NCBI GenBank assembly: GCA_038961845.1
Contig: CP152408.1
Coordinates: forward strand, 1,984,001-2,048,000
Source of the DNA: Xylophilus sp. GW821-FHT01B05
GTDB taxonomy: Bacteria; Pseudomonadota; Gammaproteobacteria; Burkholderiales; Burkholderiaceae_C
DNA: 64,000 nucleotides
Direction of reading: 5' to 3'
The position numbers and the translations under genes were made by a program. Shown in pieces: positions 24,382 through 34,904 of this stretch. Numbering within the stretch: position 1 is the stretch's first letter; every line of letters starts with the position of its first letter. Below the pieces are notes generated by a model, which saw only the letters and a program-made list of their open reading frames with translations, was not told the DNA's origin and ran no database searches.

Positions 24382-25340
24382 GCGGGCTCCTTTAGTCCAT
24401 ACGTTTTGGCGTACATCTCGCGCAGGTGCTCGCCGGCGGTGCAGGGCGCGTAGCGCGGTGCTTCACCGGCCGGCACGGTGCCCGGCACGGGTTCTATGCG
24501 CGCGAAGTAGCCGGGCTCGTAGAAGAAGGGGATCGAGTAGCGCGGTGCGCCGCCCGAGTGCATGTTACGCACGCGGTGCGGGTTGGAGTGGTAGCGGCCA
24601 TTGGTCCAGCGCGGGATCATGTCGCCCAGGTTGACGACCAGGCAGCCGGCCATGGGCGTGGCTGGCACCCAGTTGCCATCGGGCATGCAGACCTCCAGCC
24701 CGCCATGCCCGTCTTGCGCCAGGATGGTGATGGCGCCCCAGTCGGTATGCGCGCCGGCGCCGAATGTGCGCGCATCGGCATCGGCCGGGTGCGGCGGGTA
24801 GCGGACCATGCGCAGCGTGAGCATGGGGTTCTCGCTGCTGCCGTCGAAGTAGGCTTCGGGCAGGTCCAGTGACAGCGCCATCAGCTGCATCAACCGGCAC
24901 GACAGGGCCAGCATGGCCTGGATGTACTCCTCGCATGCCGCCGGCACATGGGGCAGCTCGGCGGGCCACTGGTTGCCGCCATAGGTCTGGTAGCCAGCCT
25001 GTACGTAAGGATGGTTGTCGGGGTAGGCCATGCCGCAGTAGAAGCTCTCTTTCAGGTCTGGCCGGGCATCTGCATCCAGCGTCTGCGCACCGATGTTCTC
25101 AAAGCCGCGCATGGTGGGCGAGTGGCGCATGTCCAGCGCCTGGCGTGTGGCGGCGGGTAGATCCAGCAGTTGTTGCGTGATGCCGAACTGACGCTCTACC
25201 AGCGCTGCCGCCACGCCGTGCTGGCGCACATAGAAAAAGCCGGATTCCATGGCCGCTGCGCGCAGCTGCGCGGCCACGTCGGCACTGCGCGCGCCGCCGG
25301 GTGCCAGCGCGTCGTGCAGGTCGATGACGGGAATGCCCAT
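24378..25340 (-). CDS. isopenicillin N synthase-like 2OG-Fe(II) oxygenase
   Basis: 320-residue enzyme of the IPNS/2-oxoglutarate oxygenase superfamily. The iron ligands appear as HTD in GAHTDWGAITILAQD and the distal histidine in SNPHRVRN; RYSIPFF supplies the cosubstrate-binding arginine. The N-terminal DIOX_N region (PVIDLHDAL through ESGFFYVRQHGV) is present. It lies 4 bp after the binding-protein gene. Homologues hydroxylate small heterocycles as well as amino acids, but the substrate here is not evident. Confidence 0.85.
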   Translation of the reverse strand: MGIPVIDLHDALAPGGARSADVAAQLRAAAMESGFFYVRQHGVAAALVERQFGITQQLLDLPAATRQALDMRHSPTMRGFENIGAQTLDADARPDLKESFYCGMAYPDNHPYVQAGYQTYGGNQWPAELPHVPAACEEYIQAMLALSCRLMQLMALSLDLPEAYFDGSSENPMLTLRMVRYPPHPADADARTFGAGAHTDWGAITILAQDGHGGLEVCMPDGNWVPATPMAGCLVVNLGDMIPRWTNGRYHSNPHRVRNMHSGGAPRYSIPFFYEPGYFARIEPVPGTVPAGEAPRYAPCTAGEHLREMYAKTYGLKEPA

Positions 25341-25344
25341 GCGC

Positions 25345-26370
25345 TTAAGCCTTGAGCTTGCGATCCGCAGCAGCCGGCAGAAAGCGATCAGTCCACATGT
25401 CGGCCACGGCCAGCGTGCCCTTCAGGCCAAAGGCGGCCACGGTCTCGTCGATGGTGGCCTGCAGCCGCGCTGGCGTGGCCGCGCCCCAGCCGTTGGCGCG
25501 GGTGTCGGGCGTTTTCATGCTGCCGTCTACCACCAGCTTCAGGCGCTCGTGTTCGATCTCTTCGTTGGCCAGCGGCTCGCGCGCCTTGACGGCAGCAGCG
25601 CCGGCTTTTGGGTCGGCAATGGCGTCGATCCAGCCGCGCGTGCTGGCCTTGACGAAGGCCTTCATGGCGTCTTGCTGCTCCATGCTCTTGCTGTTGGCGA
25701 CCAGGCCGTTGCCATAGGACTTCATGCCGTAGTCGGAGAAGCGAAAGGTGGTGATCTGGTCCAGGCCCATGCCGCGCAGCTTGAGGTTGAGCAGGCCGGT
25801 GAAATAGAAGTAGGCCGAGGCGTCGAAGTCACCCTTGACGAAGCGCGTGTCGCCAATGTCGGGCGACACGTTCTCCCACTTCACGCCGGATGGATCAAAA
25901 CCTTGCGCCTTGGCAAAAGCCGGGAACAGCTTGCGCGAGGCGTTGAAGGGCTGGCCCAGGATGGTCTTGCCAGCCAGGTCCGCCGGGGTCTTGATCGGGC
26001 CGTCTTTGCGCACCAGGATGGCGTTGGGGTTCAGGTCGTACTGGATGGCGACCGCAGCCAGTTTGGCGCCGGGGTTGTTGACGTTGAATTCGATCATCGT
26101 CGCCAGGTCGGCCGAGGCGCAGTCATAGGCGCCGCTGCCCACCAGGCTGATGGCTGCGGCCGAGCCGTTGCCGGTGTCTATGGCCACGTCCAGGCCGGCG
26201 TCCTTGTAATAGCCGCGCTGCTGCGCCAGCAGAAAGCCGGCGGCCGTGGCCTCGACCTTCCAGCCCAGGTTGAACTTGAACTTCTGCAGCGAGCCCTGCG
26301 CGCGCACGAAGGGCGTGGCGGCAACAAGGGTGCTGGCGCCGGCGGCGCGGAGGAGTGAACGGCGGTGCAT
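25345..26370 (-). CDS. ABC transporter substrate-binding protein (NMT1/THI5, SsuA/TauA-like)
   Basis: 341-residue periplasmic binding protein. The N-terminus MHRRSLLRAAGASTLVAATPF is a twin-arginine-like signal. The mature region KFNLGWKVEATAAGFLLAQQ and ATMIEFNVNNPG are characteristic of the NMT1/THI5-like group, which binds pyrimidines, sulfonates or riboflavin-type compounds. It is the first gene of the operon, but no permease or ATPase accompanies it. Start 26370 is chosen by the signal peptide; the frame continues to 26469. It suggests uptake of the compound degraded by the downstream oxygenases. Confidence 0.82.
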   Translation of the reverse strand: MHRRSLLRAAGASTLVAATPFVRAQGSLQKFKFNLGWKVEATAAGFLLAQQRGYYKDAGLDVAIDTGNGSAAAISLVGSGAYDCASADLATMIEFNVNNPGAKLAAVAIQYDLNPNAILVRKDGPIKTPADLAGKTILGQPFNASRKLFPAFAKAQGFDPSGVKWENVSPDIGDTRFVKGDFDASAYFYFTGLLNLKLRGMGLDQITTFRFSDYGMKSYGNGLVANSKSMEQQDAMKAFVKASTRGWIDAIADPKAGAAAVKAREPLANEEIEHERLKLVVDGSMKTPDTRANGWGAATPARLQATIDETVAAFGLKGTLAVADMWTDRFLPAAADRKLKA

Positions 26371-26555
26371 GGCGGGGCGCTCCAGGAAACGGGTTGGAAC
26401 GCACAGGCGGCAGAGTTCGAGTGGAATGGGCCGTGCAGGCTGAACGGCATCCATGGCATCTCGAAGCACTGCGGCTGTGCGCGCTTCGAGAGCAATTTCC
26501 GGCCGTGGTCCGGCAGTTGCACCAAGCGGGGGCAGGCTGCGCGAAGCACGGTGAA

Positions 26556-26568
26556 CGCTTCTACTCTC
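26556..26568 (-). promoter_or_regulatory. shared upstream element GAGAGTAGAAGCG, copy 2
   Basis: Same 13-bp minus-strand motif as at 23919-23931, here 186-198 bp upstream of the binding-protein gene. The 331-bp gap (26371-26701) also holds the divergent LysR promoter; nothing else was recognised in it apart from the box at 26644-26662. Confidence 0.55.
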
Positions 26569-26643
26569 TGCCGAAAATTACGCAGCTTCCGTGCCAGGCG
26601 GCTGGCGGGCTGCGCTTTTTTCATATGTGCTCATGCTGTTTAA

Positions 26644-26662
26644 GTATTTGTAATTCACATAC
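26644..26662. promoter_or_regulatory. LysR-type box GTAT-N11-ATAC
   Basis: GTAT (26644-26647) and ATAC (26659-26662) separated by 11 bp form the T-N11-A type box expected for the LysR regulator starting at 26702. The surrounding DNA is AT-rich and promoter-like. Confidence 0.5.
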
Positions 26663-26701
26663 TGATGCGTCATGATTTCTAAATACGAATAATTAGGCCC
26701 C

Positions 26702-27661
26702 ATGGAACTTCGCCAGCTTGAAGCCTTCGCCGCCGTGATGTCGAGCGGCAGCGTGACCGCTGCCGCGCGCCTGCTCGACCGCTCGCAGCCCGCAGTCAGC
26801 CGCCTGCTGCAAGAGCTGGAGGCCGAGATCGGCTATGCGCTGTTCACGCGCGGCGGCCCGCGCGTCACGCCGACGGAGCAGGGCTTTCTGCTGTATGAGG
26901 ATGTGGAGCGCGCGCTGGGCAGCCTGCGCCAGATCAAGCGCCGCGCCGCCGAGATCGCCCGTGGCGAGGCGCAGCCGCTGCGGCTGGCGGCCACCTCGGC
27001 CCTGGCCGTGGGCCTGCTGCCGCAGGCGCTCAAGCGCATCGAATCCCAGACCGGCGGTGCCGCCATCCAGCTGCGCAGCGCCTCGCCCGAGCAGGTGGTG
27101 CACGAGGTGCTGACCGGCGCCGTGCAACTGGGCGCCACCAGCCTGCCGCTGGAGCACCGTGGCCTGCAGGTGCACTGGATCGCCCAGGTCGCCTGCGTGG
27201 CCGTGCTGCCGCAGGACGACCCGCTGGCGGCCGAGGCCGTGGTGCCGCTGGCCGCGCTGGCCGCGCGCCGCCTGATCACCATGAGCAACCCATTCCGCCT
27301 GCGCGGCCGCCTGGACCGCGCCCTGCTGCGCGCCGGCCGCTGGGGCGAGGCCGGCCACAACGCCATAGAAACCAACTCATCGGTCAATGCCCTGGCGGCC
27401 GTGCGCGCCGGCCTGGGCGTGGCGGTGCTGGAGCCGATCACGGCCGCGGGCACCCCCTTCGAGGGCGTGGTGGTACGGCCGCTGGACACCGACATTCCCT
27501 TCTTCTTTGGCGTGATCACGCCGCAATCGCAGCCGGTGACGGTGGCGGTGCAGGCCGTGGCCGATGCGCTGCTGGACGTGGCCTCGGCGCTGCCGGGCTT
27601 TGTGCAGCATGCCCCGGACGCGCACGGATCACTGCTGCAGAGCCTGTATGGCAAGGCATGA
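26702..27661 (+). CDS. LysR-type regulator, NAC/Cbl/CysB-like group
   Basis: 319-residue regulator with the HTH near residues 15-60 (SVTAAARLLDRSQPAVSRLL) and a LysR effector domain. It sits between two catabolic units: divergent from the binding-protein/oxygenase operon and immediately upstream of the monooxygenase-transporter genes (7 bp to the next start). It may regulate either or both. The inducer is unknown. Confidence 0.86.
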   Translation: MELRQLEAFAAVMSSGSVTAAARLLDRSQPAVSRLLQELEAEIGYALFTRGGPRVTPTEQGFLLYEDVERALGSLRQIKRRAAEIARGEAQPLRLAATSALAVGLLPQALKRIESQTGGAAIQLRSASPEQVVHEVLTGAVQLGATSLPLEHRGLQVHWIAQVACVAVLPQDDPLAAEAVVPLAALAARRLITMSNPFRLRGRLDRALLRAGRWGEAGHNAIETNSSVNALAAVRAGLGVAVLEPITAAGTPFEGVVVRPLDTDIPFFFGVITPQSQPVTVAVQAVADALLDVASALPGFVQHAPDAHGSLLQSLYGKA

Positions 27662-27668
27662 AACACAT

Positions 27669-29233
<1,565 letters not shown>

Positions 29234-29237
<4 letters not shown>

Positions 29238-30208
29238 CCGGCTGGCTGCTGCGCCGTATCGGCCAGGCCGCGCTGGTCGTGCTGTTGATGACGGTCATCG
29301 TCTTCATCGGCCTGCATGCCATCGGCAACCCGGTGGACATCCTGATCGGCGACGACATGAACCAGCAGGAGCGGCTGCAGGCCATTGCCCGCCTGGGCCT
29401 GGACCAGCCGCTGTGGCGCCAGTACCTGGCCTTTATTGATGGCGCGCTGCATGGCAGCCTGGGCAAGAGCTTTGTCTACCAGGAAGACGCGATCCGCCTC
29501 ATCCTGCAGCGCCTGCCGGCCACCATGGAGCTGGCCGTGGCGGCGCTGCTGCTGGCCATCGTCATCGGCGTGCCGTTGGGCCTGTACGCGGGCATGAAGC
29601 CGGACCACCCGTTGTCCAAGGCGGTCACGGCGGTGAGCATCGTCGGCTTCTCGCTGCCGGCCTTCTGGGTGGCGCTGATGCTCATCATGGTGTTCAGCGT
29701 GCAGCTGGGCTGGCTGCCGGCCAGCGGCCGTGGCGAGACGCGCGCGCTGCTTGGCGTGCAGTGGTCCTGGCTCACGCTAGACGGCCTGCACCACCTGATA
29801 CTGCCGGCCTTCAACCTGGCGCTGTTCAAGATATCGCTGGTGCTGCGTCTGACACGTGCCGGCGTGCGCGAGGTGTTGCCGCAGGACTATGTGAAGTTCG
29901 CGCGCGCCAAGGGCTTGTCGAACACGCGCGTGGTGGTCATGCATGTGCTGCGCAACACCATGATCCCGCTGGTCACCGTGCTGGGGCTGGAGCTGGGCTC
30001 GACCATTGCCTACGCTGTGGTCACTGAAACCATCTTCGCCTGGCCGGGTGCGGGCAAGCTCATCCTCGACAGCATCAACTCGCTGGACCGACCGGTGGTG
30101 GTGGCCTACCTGATGGTGGTGGTGGTGATCTTCGTCACGCTCAACCTGGTGGTGGACCTGCTCTACAAGCTGCTGGACCCACGGGTACGGCTGGAGGCCG
30201 CGCGATGA
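29234..30208 (+). CDS. peptide/opine-type ABC transporter permease (DppB-like)
   Basis: 324-residue inner-membrane permease with six predicted helices. The N-terminal RRIGQAALVVLLMTVIVFIG and the EAA loop region with YVKFARAKGLSNTRVVVMHV are diagnostic of the DppB/OppB family. It overlaps the monooxygenase gene by 4 bp and the DppC-like gene by 4 bp. Together with the next four genes it forms a complete importer of the peptide/opine/nickel class; the cargo is not known. Confidence 0.9.
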
Positions 30209-31110
30209 AGCCGCTGCGCAGCAAGACTTTCGACGAGCATTCGATCTGGTGGCGCGTGGGCGCGGATTTTCTGCGCTCCCGCGTGGCCGTGGCCGGGCTG
30301 GTGGTGCTGGTCCTGGTGGTGCTAGCCGCACTGGCCGCCCCTTGGATCACGCCGCAAAACCCCTACGACCTGATGCAGCTCGACGTGATGGACGCGCGCC
30401 TGCATCCCGGCACGCCCAGCAGCGAGGGCGGCTACACCTATTGGCTGGGCACCGATGGTCAAGGGCGGGATCTGTACTCGGCCATCGTCTACGGCCTGCG
30501 CATCAGCCTGGTGGTGGGCGTGGGCTCGGCCCTGGTGGCGGCGGTGATCGGCACCCTGGTCGGCCTGCTGGCCGCCTATGCGGGCGGCAAGGTCGATGCC
30601 GTGCTGATGCGGCTGGTCGACCTGCTGCTGTCCTTCCCCACCATCCTGATGGCGCTGATGATCCTGGCCTATGTGGGCAAGGGCGTGGGCAACGTGGTGC
30701 TGACCCTGGTGCTGCTGGAGTGGGCCTACTACGCCCGCACCGCGCGCGGCCAGGCGCTGGTGGAAACCAACCGCGAATACGTAGAGGCCGCGCGTGGCCA
30801 GGGCATTCCGCAGTGGCGCATTCTTACCGGCCACATCCTGCCCAACTGCCTGCCGCCACTGCTGGTGATAGGCGCGCTGCAGATCGCGCGCGCCATCACG
30901 CTGGAGGCCACGCTGTCCTTCCTGGGCCTGGGCGTGCCCATCACCGAGCCATCGCTGGGCCTGCTGATTTCCAACGGCTACCAGTACCTGCTGTCCAACG
31001 AATACTGGATCAGCTTCTTCCCTGGCGTGGCACTGCTGGCCACCATCGTGGCGATCAATCTCGTAGGCGACCAGTTGCGAGATGTACTCAACCCAAGGCT
31101 GCAGAAATGA
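30205..31110 (+). CDS. peptide/opine-type ABC transporter permease (DppC-like)
   Basis: 301-residue partner permease. It starts with the OppC_N segment (DFLRSRVAVAGLVVLVLVV), has LGTDGQGRDLYSAIVYGLRI typical of DppC, and contains the EAA motif YVEAARGQGIPQWRILTGHI. The start and stop overlap the neighbouring genes by 4 bp on each side, a tightly coupled operon. Confidence 0.9.
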   Translation: MKPLRSKTFDEHSIWWRVGADFLRSRVAVAGLVVLVLVVLAALAAPWITPQNPYDLMQLDVMDARLHPGTPSSEGGYTYWLGTDGQGRDLYSAIVYGLRISLVVGVGSALVAAVIGTLVGLLAAYAGGKVDAVLMRLVDLLLSFPTILMALMILAYVGKGVGNVVLTLVLLEWAYYARTARGQALVETNREYVEAARGQGIPQWRILTGHILPNCLPPLLVIGALQIARAITLEATLSFLGLGVPITEPSLGLLISNGYQYLLSNEYWISFFPGVALLATIVAINLVGDQLRDVLNPRLQK

Positions 31111-32111
31111 GTACGCACGACATCACGCTGGAAGTGCGCGATCTGCAGACCCGCTTCCACACCCGCGCCGGCGTGCTGCCGGTGGTCAATGGCGTGTCCT
31201 TCACGCTGGGGCGCGGCAAGGTGCTGGGGCTGGTGGGCGAGTCGGGCTCGGGCAAATCGGTTACCGGCTTTTCCATCATGGGCCTGGTCGATCCGCCGGG
31301 GCGGGTCGAGGGCGGGCAGGTGCTGTTCAAGGGGCAGGACCTGGTGCAGCTCACACCAGGCGAACGGCGCGCGCTGCGCGGCAACCGCATCGCCATGATC
31401 TTCCAGGACCCGATGGCCACGCTCAACCCGGTGCTGCGCGTCGACACGCAAATGATGGAAGCCGTGCACGCCCACCGCAAGGTGTCCAACGCCGTGGCCC
31501 GCCAGCAGGCGGCCGATGCCCTGGCGCTGATGGGCATCCCCAGCCCCGAAGACCGGCTGCGCGCCTACCCGCACCAGTTGTCGGGCGGTATGCGCCAGCG
31601 CGTGGCCATTGCGATTGCCATGCTGCACGGGCCGGACCTGATCATTGCCGACGAGCCCACCACCGCGCTGGACGTGACCATCCAGGCGCAGATCCTGTCG
31701 GAGATGCAGAAGCTGGTGCAGCAGAGCGGCACCTCGCTGATCTGGATCAGCCACGACCTGTCGGTGGTGGCCGGCCTGGCTGACGAGATCGCCGTGATGT
31801 ACGCCGGCCGCATCGTCGAGCACGGCAGCGTGGACCAGGTGCTGGACCACCCGCAGCACCCCTACACCCAAGGCCTGATCGGCAGCCTGCCCAGCGCCAA
31901 CCGGCGCGGCGCACGGCTGCGGCAGATTCCCGGCATGGCGCCCAACCTGCTGCAGATGCCTGCGGGCTGCGCCTTTGCGCCGCGCTGCGCGCGTGCCAGC
32001 GCTGTCTGCAATACCCTGCCCGACATGAGCCGCCCGCGTGCAGACGCGCCCTCGCATTTGGTGCGCTGCTTTCATCCCGGCGCAGCGCCTGTTGCGGAGG
32101 CCGCAGCATGA
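31107..32111 (+). CDS. peptide/opine-type ABC transporter ATPase (DppD-like)
   Basis: 334-residue ATPase with Walker [10 protein letters not shown]-loop [10 protein letters not shown], signature [15 protein letters not shown], Walker [13 protein letters not shown] and switch histidine ISHDLSVV. The C-terminal oligopeptide/dipeptide transporter domain holds the cysteines ([14 protein letters not shown]) that in this family may bind an iron-sulfur cluster. It is coupled to the permease and to the next ATPase gene by 4-bp overlaps. Confidence 0.92.
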   Translation: MSTHDITLEVRDLQTRFHTRAGVLPVVNGVSFTLGRGKVLGLVGESGSGKSVTGFSIMGLVDPPGRVEGGQVLFKGQDLVQLTPGERRALRGNRIAMIFQDPMATLNPVLRVDTQMMEAVHAHRKVSNAVARQQAADALALMGIPSPEDRLRAYPHQLSGGMRQRVAIAIAMLHGPDLIIADEPTTALDVTIQAQILSEMQKLVQQSGTSLIWISHDLSVVAGLADEIAVMYAGRIVEHGSVDQVLDHPQHPYTQGLIGSLPSANRRGARLRQIPGMAPNLLQMPAGCAFAPRCARASAVCNTLPDMSRPRADAPSHLVRCFHPGAAPVAEAAA

Positions 32112-33109
32112 GCGATCTACCGCTGATCGACATGCAAGGCGTCACCAAGCGCTTTGGCGCGCAGCCGCCGCCGGGAAAACTGGGCCGGGCGCTGCGGCGC
32201 CTGGGCTGGTCCAAGCCGCCCGTGGTCACCCATGCGGTGGATGGCGTGGACCTGGCCGTGCGCCCGGGTGAGGTAGTGGGCCTGGTCGGTGAATCCGGCT
32301 GCGGCAAGTCCACGCTGGGCCGCATTGCGGCCGGCTTGCTGGAGCCGACCGAGGGCGAGGTGCTGGTGAACGGCGCGCCGCTCGACAGCCTGAACGCCGA
32401 GCAGCGCCTGGCTGCGCGCCTGCGCGTGCAGATGGTGTTCCAGGACCCGTTCGCCAGCCTGAACCCGCGCCTGCGCGTGTCGCGCATCGTGGGCGAGGCG
32501 GCGCGCCTGCACGGGCTGACTGACGCTGCGGGTGAAGACGACTACGTTGCCGCCCAGTTGCAGCGCGCCGGCCTGGACCCCAGCCTGCGCCATCGCTACC
32601 CGCACCAGTTCAGCGGCGGCCAGCGCCAGCGTATCGGCATTGCGCGGGCGCTGGCGGTGCAGCCTTCCATGCTGATCTGCGACGAGGCCGTGGCGGCGCT
32701 GGACGTGTCCATCCAGGCGCAGATCCTCAATCTGTTCATGGACCTGCGCGACCAATTGGGCCTGGCCTATTTGTTCATCAGCCATGACCTGGGTGTGGTC
32801 GAACATGTGTGCGACCGCGTGGCCGTGATGTACCTGGGCCGCGTGGTGGAAAGCGCGCCGGTGGAAGAGCTGTTTGCCAGGCCCAACCACCCCTACACGC
32901 AGGCGCTGCTGGCAGAGATCCCGCGCATCTCCACGCGCCGCACCCGCTTCAGCACCATTCGCGGCGAGATCCCGAGCCCGATCACGCCGCCCTCGGGCTG
33001 CCACTTCCATCCGCGCTGCCCGCAGGCCATGCCGCGCTGCAGTACGGAAGTACCCCAGTTGCGCGGCATCGCCATCAACCACATCAGCGCCTGCCATTTG
33101 AATAAATGA
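32108..33109 (+). CDS. peptide/opine-type ABC transporter ATPase (DppF-like)
   Basis: 333-residue second ATPase with Walker A GESGCGKS, signature [16 protein letters not shown], Walker [12 protein letters not shown] (alanine where most relatives have DEPVSALD/DEPTSALD) and switch ISHDLGVV. The C-terminal cysteine region [14 protein letters not shown] is present. The DEA instead of DEP in Walker B is a mild deviation that may not affect function. Confidence 0.9.
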   Translation: MSDLPLIDMQGVTKRFGAQPPPGKLGRALRRLGWSKPPVVTHAVDGVDLAVRPGEVVGLVGESGCGKSTLGRIAAGLLEPTEGEVLVNGAPLDSLNAEQRLAARLRVQMVFQDPFASLNPRLRVSRIVGEAARLHGLTDAAGEDDYVAAQLQRAGLDPSLRHRYPHQFSGGQRQRIGIARALAVQPSMLICDEAVAALDVSIQAQILNLFMDLRDQLGLAYLFISHDLGVVEHVCDRVAVMYLGRVVESAPVEELFARPNHPYTQALLAEIPRISTRRTRFSTIRGEIPSPITPPSGCHFHPRCPQAMPRCSTEVPQLRGIAINHISACHLNK

Positions 33110-33200
33110 ACACCCCCAGGCTACGCGCTTCGCGTCTTCGCCAACCCCCTCAAGGGGGCACATCCAGCGGCCCGGCAAAGCCGGTTCCGCGGATGTCCTG
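33110..33200 (+). repeat. repeat F3 between DppF-like and binding-protein genes
   Basis: CACCCCCAGGCTACGCGCTTCGCG followed by CCCCCTCAAGGGGGC and GCCCGGCAAAGCCGG hairpins, within a 214-bp gap. The same repeat is found near 7154 and 29150-29230. It may process or attenuate the transcript ahead of the binding-protein gene. Confidence 0.6.
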
Positions 33201-33323
33201 GCATGGCCTGCTCCGCGGCCTTCTGCACCTTTGTGGCTCATGTACCGCGAACGGTGTCGACTCCGGGACTGAAGCGGCGTGCCGCACATCGTCATCCATG
33301 ATTTTTCTTTGAAAGGTATCGCC

Positions 33324-34895
33324 ATGCACCATCGCAAGCTTTCCGTCATCGCCGCCGCCCTGCTGGCCGTGGGCACGGCCGCCTCGGCCCAGACCCTGTC
33401 GATCGGCTTTGCCGACCCGATCTCGTCGGTAGACCCGCAGCTCAACAACCACGCAGGCGACCGCTCGCTGGCGCTGCACTTCTGGGATTCGCTGGTCGCC
33501 TCGCGCGATGGCGGCAAGCTTGAGCCTGGCCTGGCCGCGAGCTGGAAGACGCTGGACGACAAGACCTGGGAATTCAAGCTGCGCACCGACGTCAAGTGGC
33601 AGGACGGCACGCCGTTCACCGCGGACGACATCGTGTTTTCGTTCCAGCGCGCGCGTAGCGTGCCGGGCTCGGTGGCCTCTTACGCTGGCGCCCTGCGCAC
33701 GGTGGAGTCCACCACGGCCAAGGACCCGAGCACGGTCATCATCAAGACCAATACGCCCAACCCGATGCTGCCGCTGGAGATCTCATCGATCTACATCGTG
33801 AGCAAGCACATCGGCGAAAAGTCCAAGACCGAGGATTACAACGCCGGCCGCGCCGTGGTGGGCACCGGGCCCTACAAGTTCATCTCCTACACCCCGGGCG
33901 ACCGCACGGTGTTCGAGCGCAGCCCCAGCTACTACGGCCCCAAGCCGCTGTGGGAGAAGGTCAACTACCGCTTCATCAACAACGGCGCGGCGCGCACGGC
34001 GGCGCTGCTGGCGGGCGATGTGGACGTGATCGACAAGGTCGCGGTGACCGATGTAGAGAAGCTGCGCAAGACGCCCACCGTCAGCGTCTACACCTACCCC
34101 GGCCTGCGCGCGCTGCTGCTGCAACCCAGCTTCAAGCCCGGGCCCAATGAGTTCATTACCGACAACGCCGGCAAGCCGCTGGCGCAGAACCCGCTGCTGG
34201 ACGTGCGCGTGCGCGAGGCGCTGTCGGTGTCGATCAACCGCAAGGCCATCGTCGACCGCATCCTGCAGGGCACGGTGACCGAGGCCAACCAGTGGATGCC
34301 CAAGGGCAGCTTTGGCTACAACCCGGACGTCAAGGACATCGCCTACAACCCCGAGCAGGCCAAGAAGCTGCTGGCGGATGCGGGCTTTCCGCAGGGCTTC
34401 CAGATCAGCATCCACGTGCCGGGCGACCGCTACCCGCAGGCGCCCGAGACGGTGCAGGCCGTGGCCCAGTTCTGGAGCCGCGTGGGCGTGAAGACCAAGG
34501 TCGAGGTGGTGCCCTGGGCCGTGTACTCCAGCCGCGCCAACAAGAACGAGTTTGCCGTGAGCGTGATCGCCTGGGGCAACGGCACGGGCGAGGCCGGCTA
34601 CGGCCTGCTGCAGACCCTGGCCACCACCGACGCCAAGCGTGGACGCGGCGCCAACAACTGGGGCCGCTACAGCAATGAGGCCGTGGACAAGGCGCTGGAC
34701 GCGGCCACGGTCGAGTTCGACGCCAAGCGCCGCGAGGCCATCTTCCGCCACTCGGTCAAGCTGGTGACCGACGACGTCGGCCAGATCCCGCTGTTCCACT
34801 ACCAGAACATCTGGGCCGCCAAGAAGGGCCTGAAGGTGGTGCCGCTGCTGAGCGACCGCACCACCGCCTTGCAAGTGACCAAGGTCGCCAAGTAA
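33324..34895 (+). CDS. ABC transporter substrate-binding protein (DppA/OppA-like, SBP family 5)
   Basis: 523-residue periplasmic protein with a clean Sec signal (MHHRKLSVIAAALLAVGTAASA). The SBP_bac_5 features FEFKLRTDVKWQDGTPF (as WEFKLRTDVKWQDGTPFTADD) and AVVGTGPYKFISYTPGD are present. It supplies the ligand to the four preceding transporter proteins. Family members bind peptides, opines, glutathione, nickel or sugars; the ligand here is open. The downstream hydrolase starts 9 bp after its stop. Confidence 0.9.
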   Translation: MHHRKLSVIAAALLAVGTAASAQTLSIGFADPISSVDPQLNNHAGDRSLALHFWDSLVASRDGGKLEPGLAASWKTLDDKTWEFKLRTDVKWQDGTPFTADDIVFSFQRARSVPGSVASYAGALRTVESTTAKDPSTVIIKTNTPNPMLPLEISSIYIVSKHIGEKSKTEDYNAGRAVVGTGPYKFISYTPGDRTVFERSPSYYGPKPLWEKVNYRFINNGAARTAALLAGDVDVIDKVAVTDVEKLRKTPTVSVYTYPGLRALLLQPSFKPGPNEFITDNAGKPLAQNPLLDVRVREALSVSINRKAIVDRILQGTVTEANQWMPKGSFGYNPDVKDIAYNPEQAKKLLADAGFPQGFQISIHVPGDRYPQAPETVQAVAQFWSRVGVKTKVEVVPWAVYSSRANKNEFAVSVIAWGNGTGEAGYGLLQTLATTDAKRGRGANNWGRYSNEAVDKALDAATVEFDAKRREAIFRHSVKLVTDDVGQIPLFHYQNIWAAKKGLKVVPLLSDRTTALQVTKVAK

Positions 34896-34904
34896 GGCCG
34901 CGCC

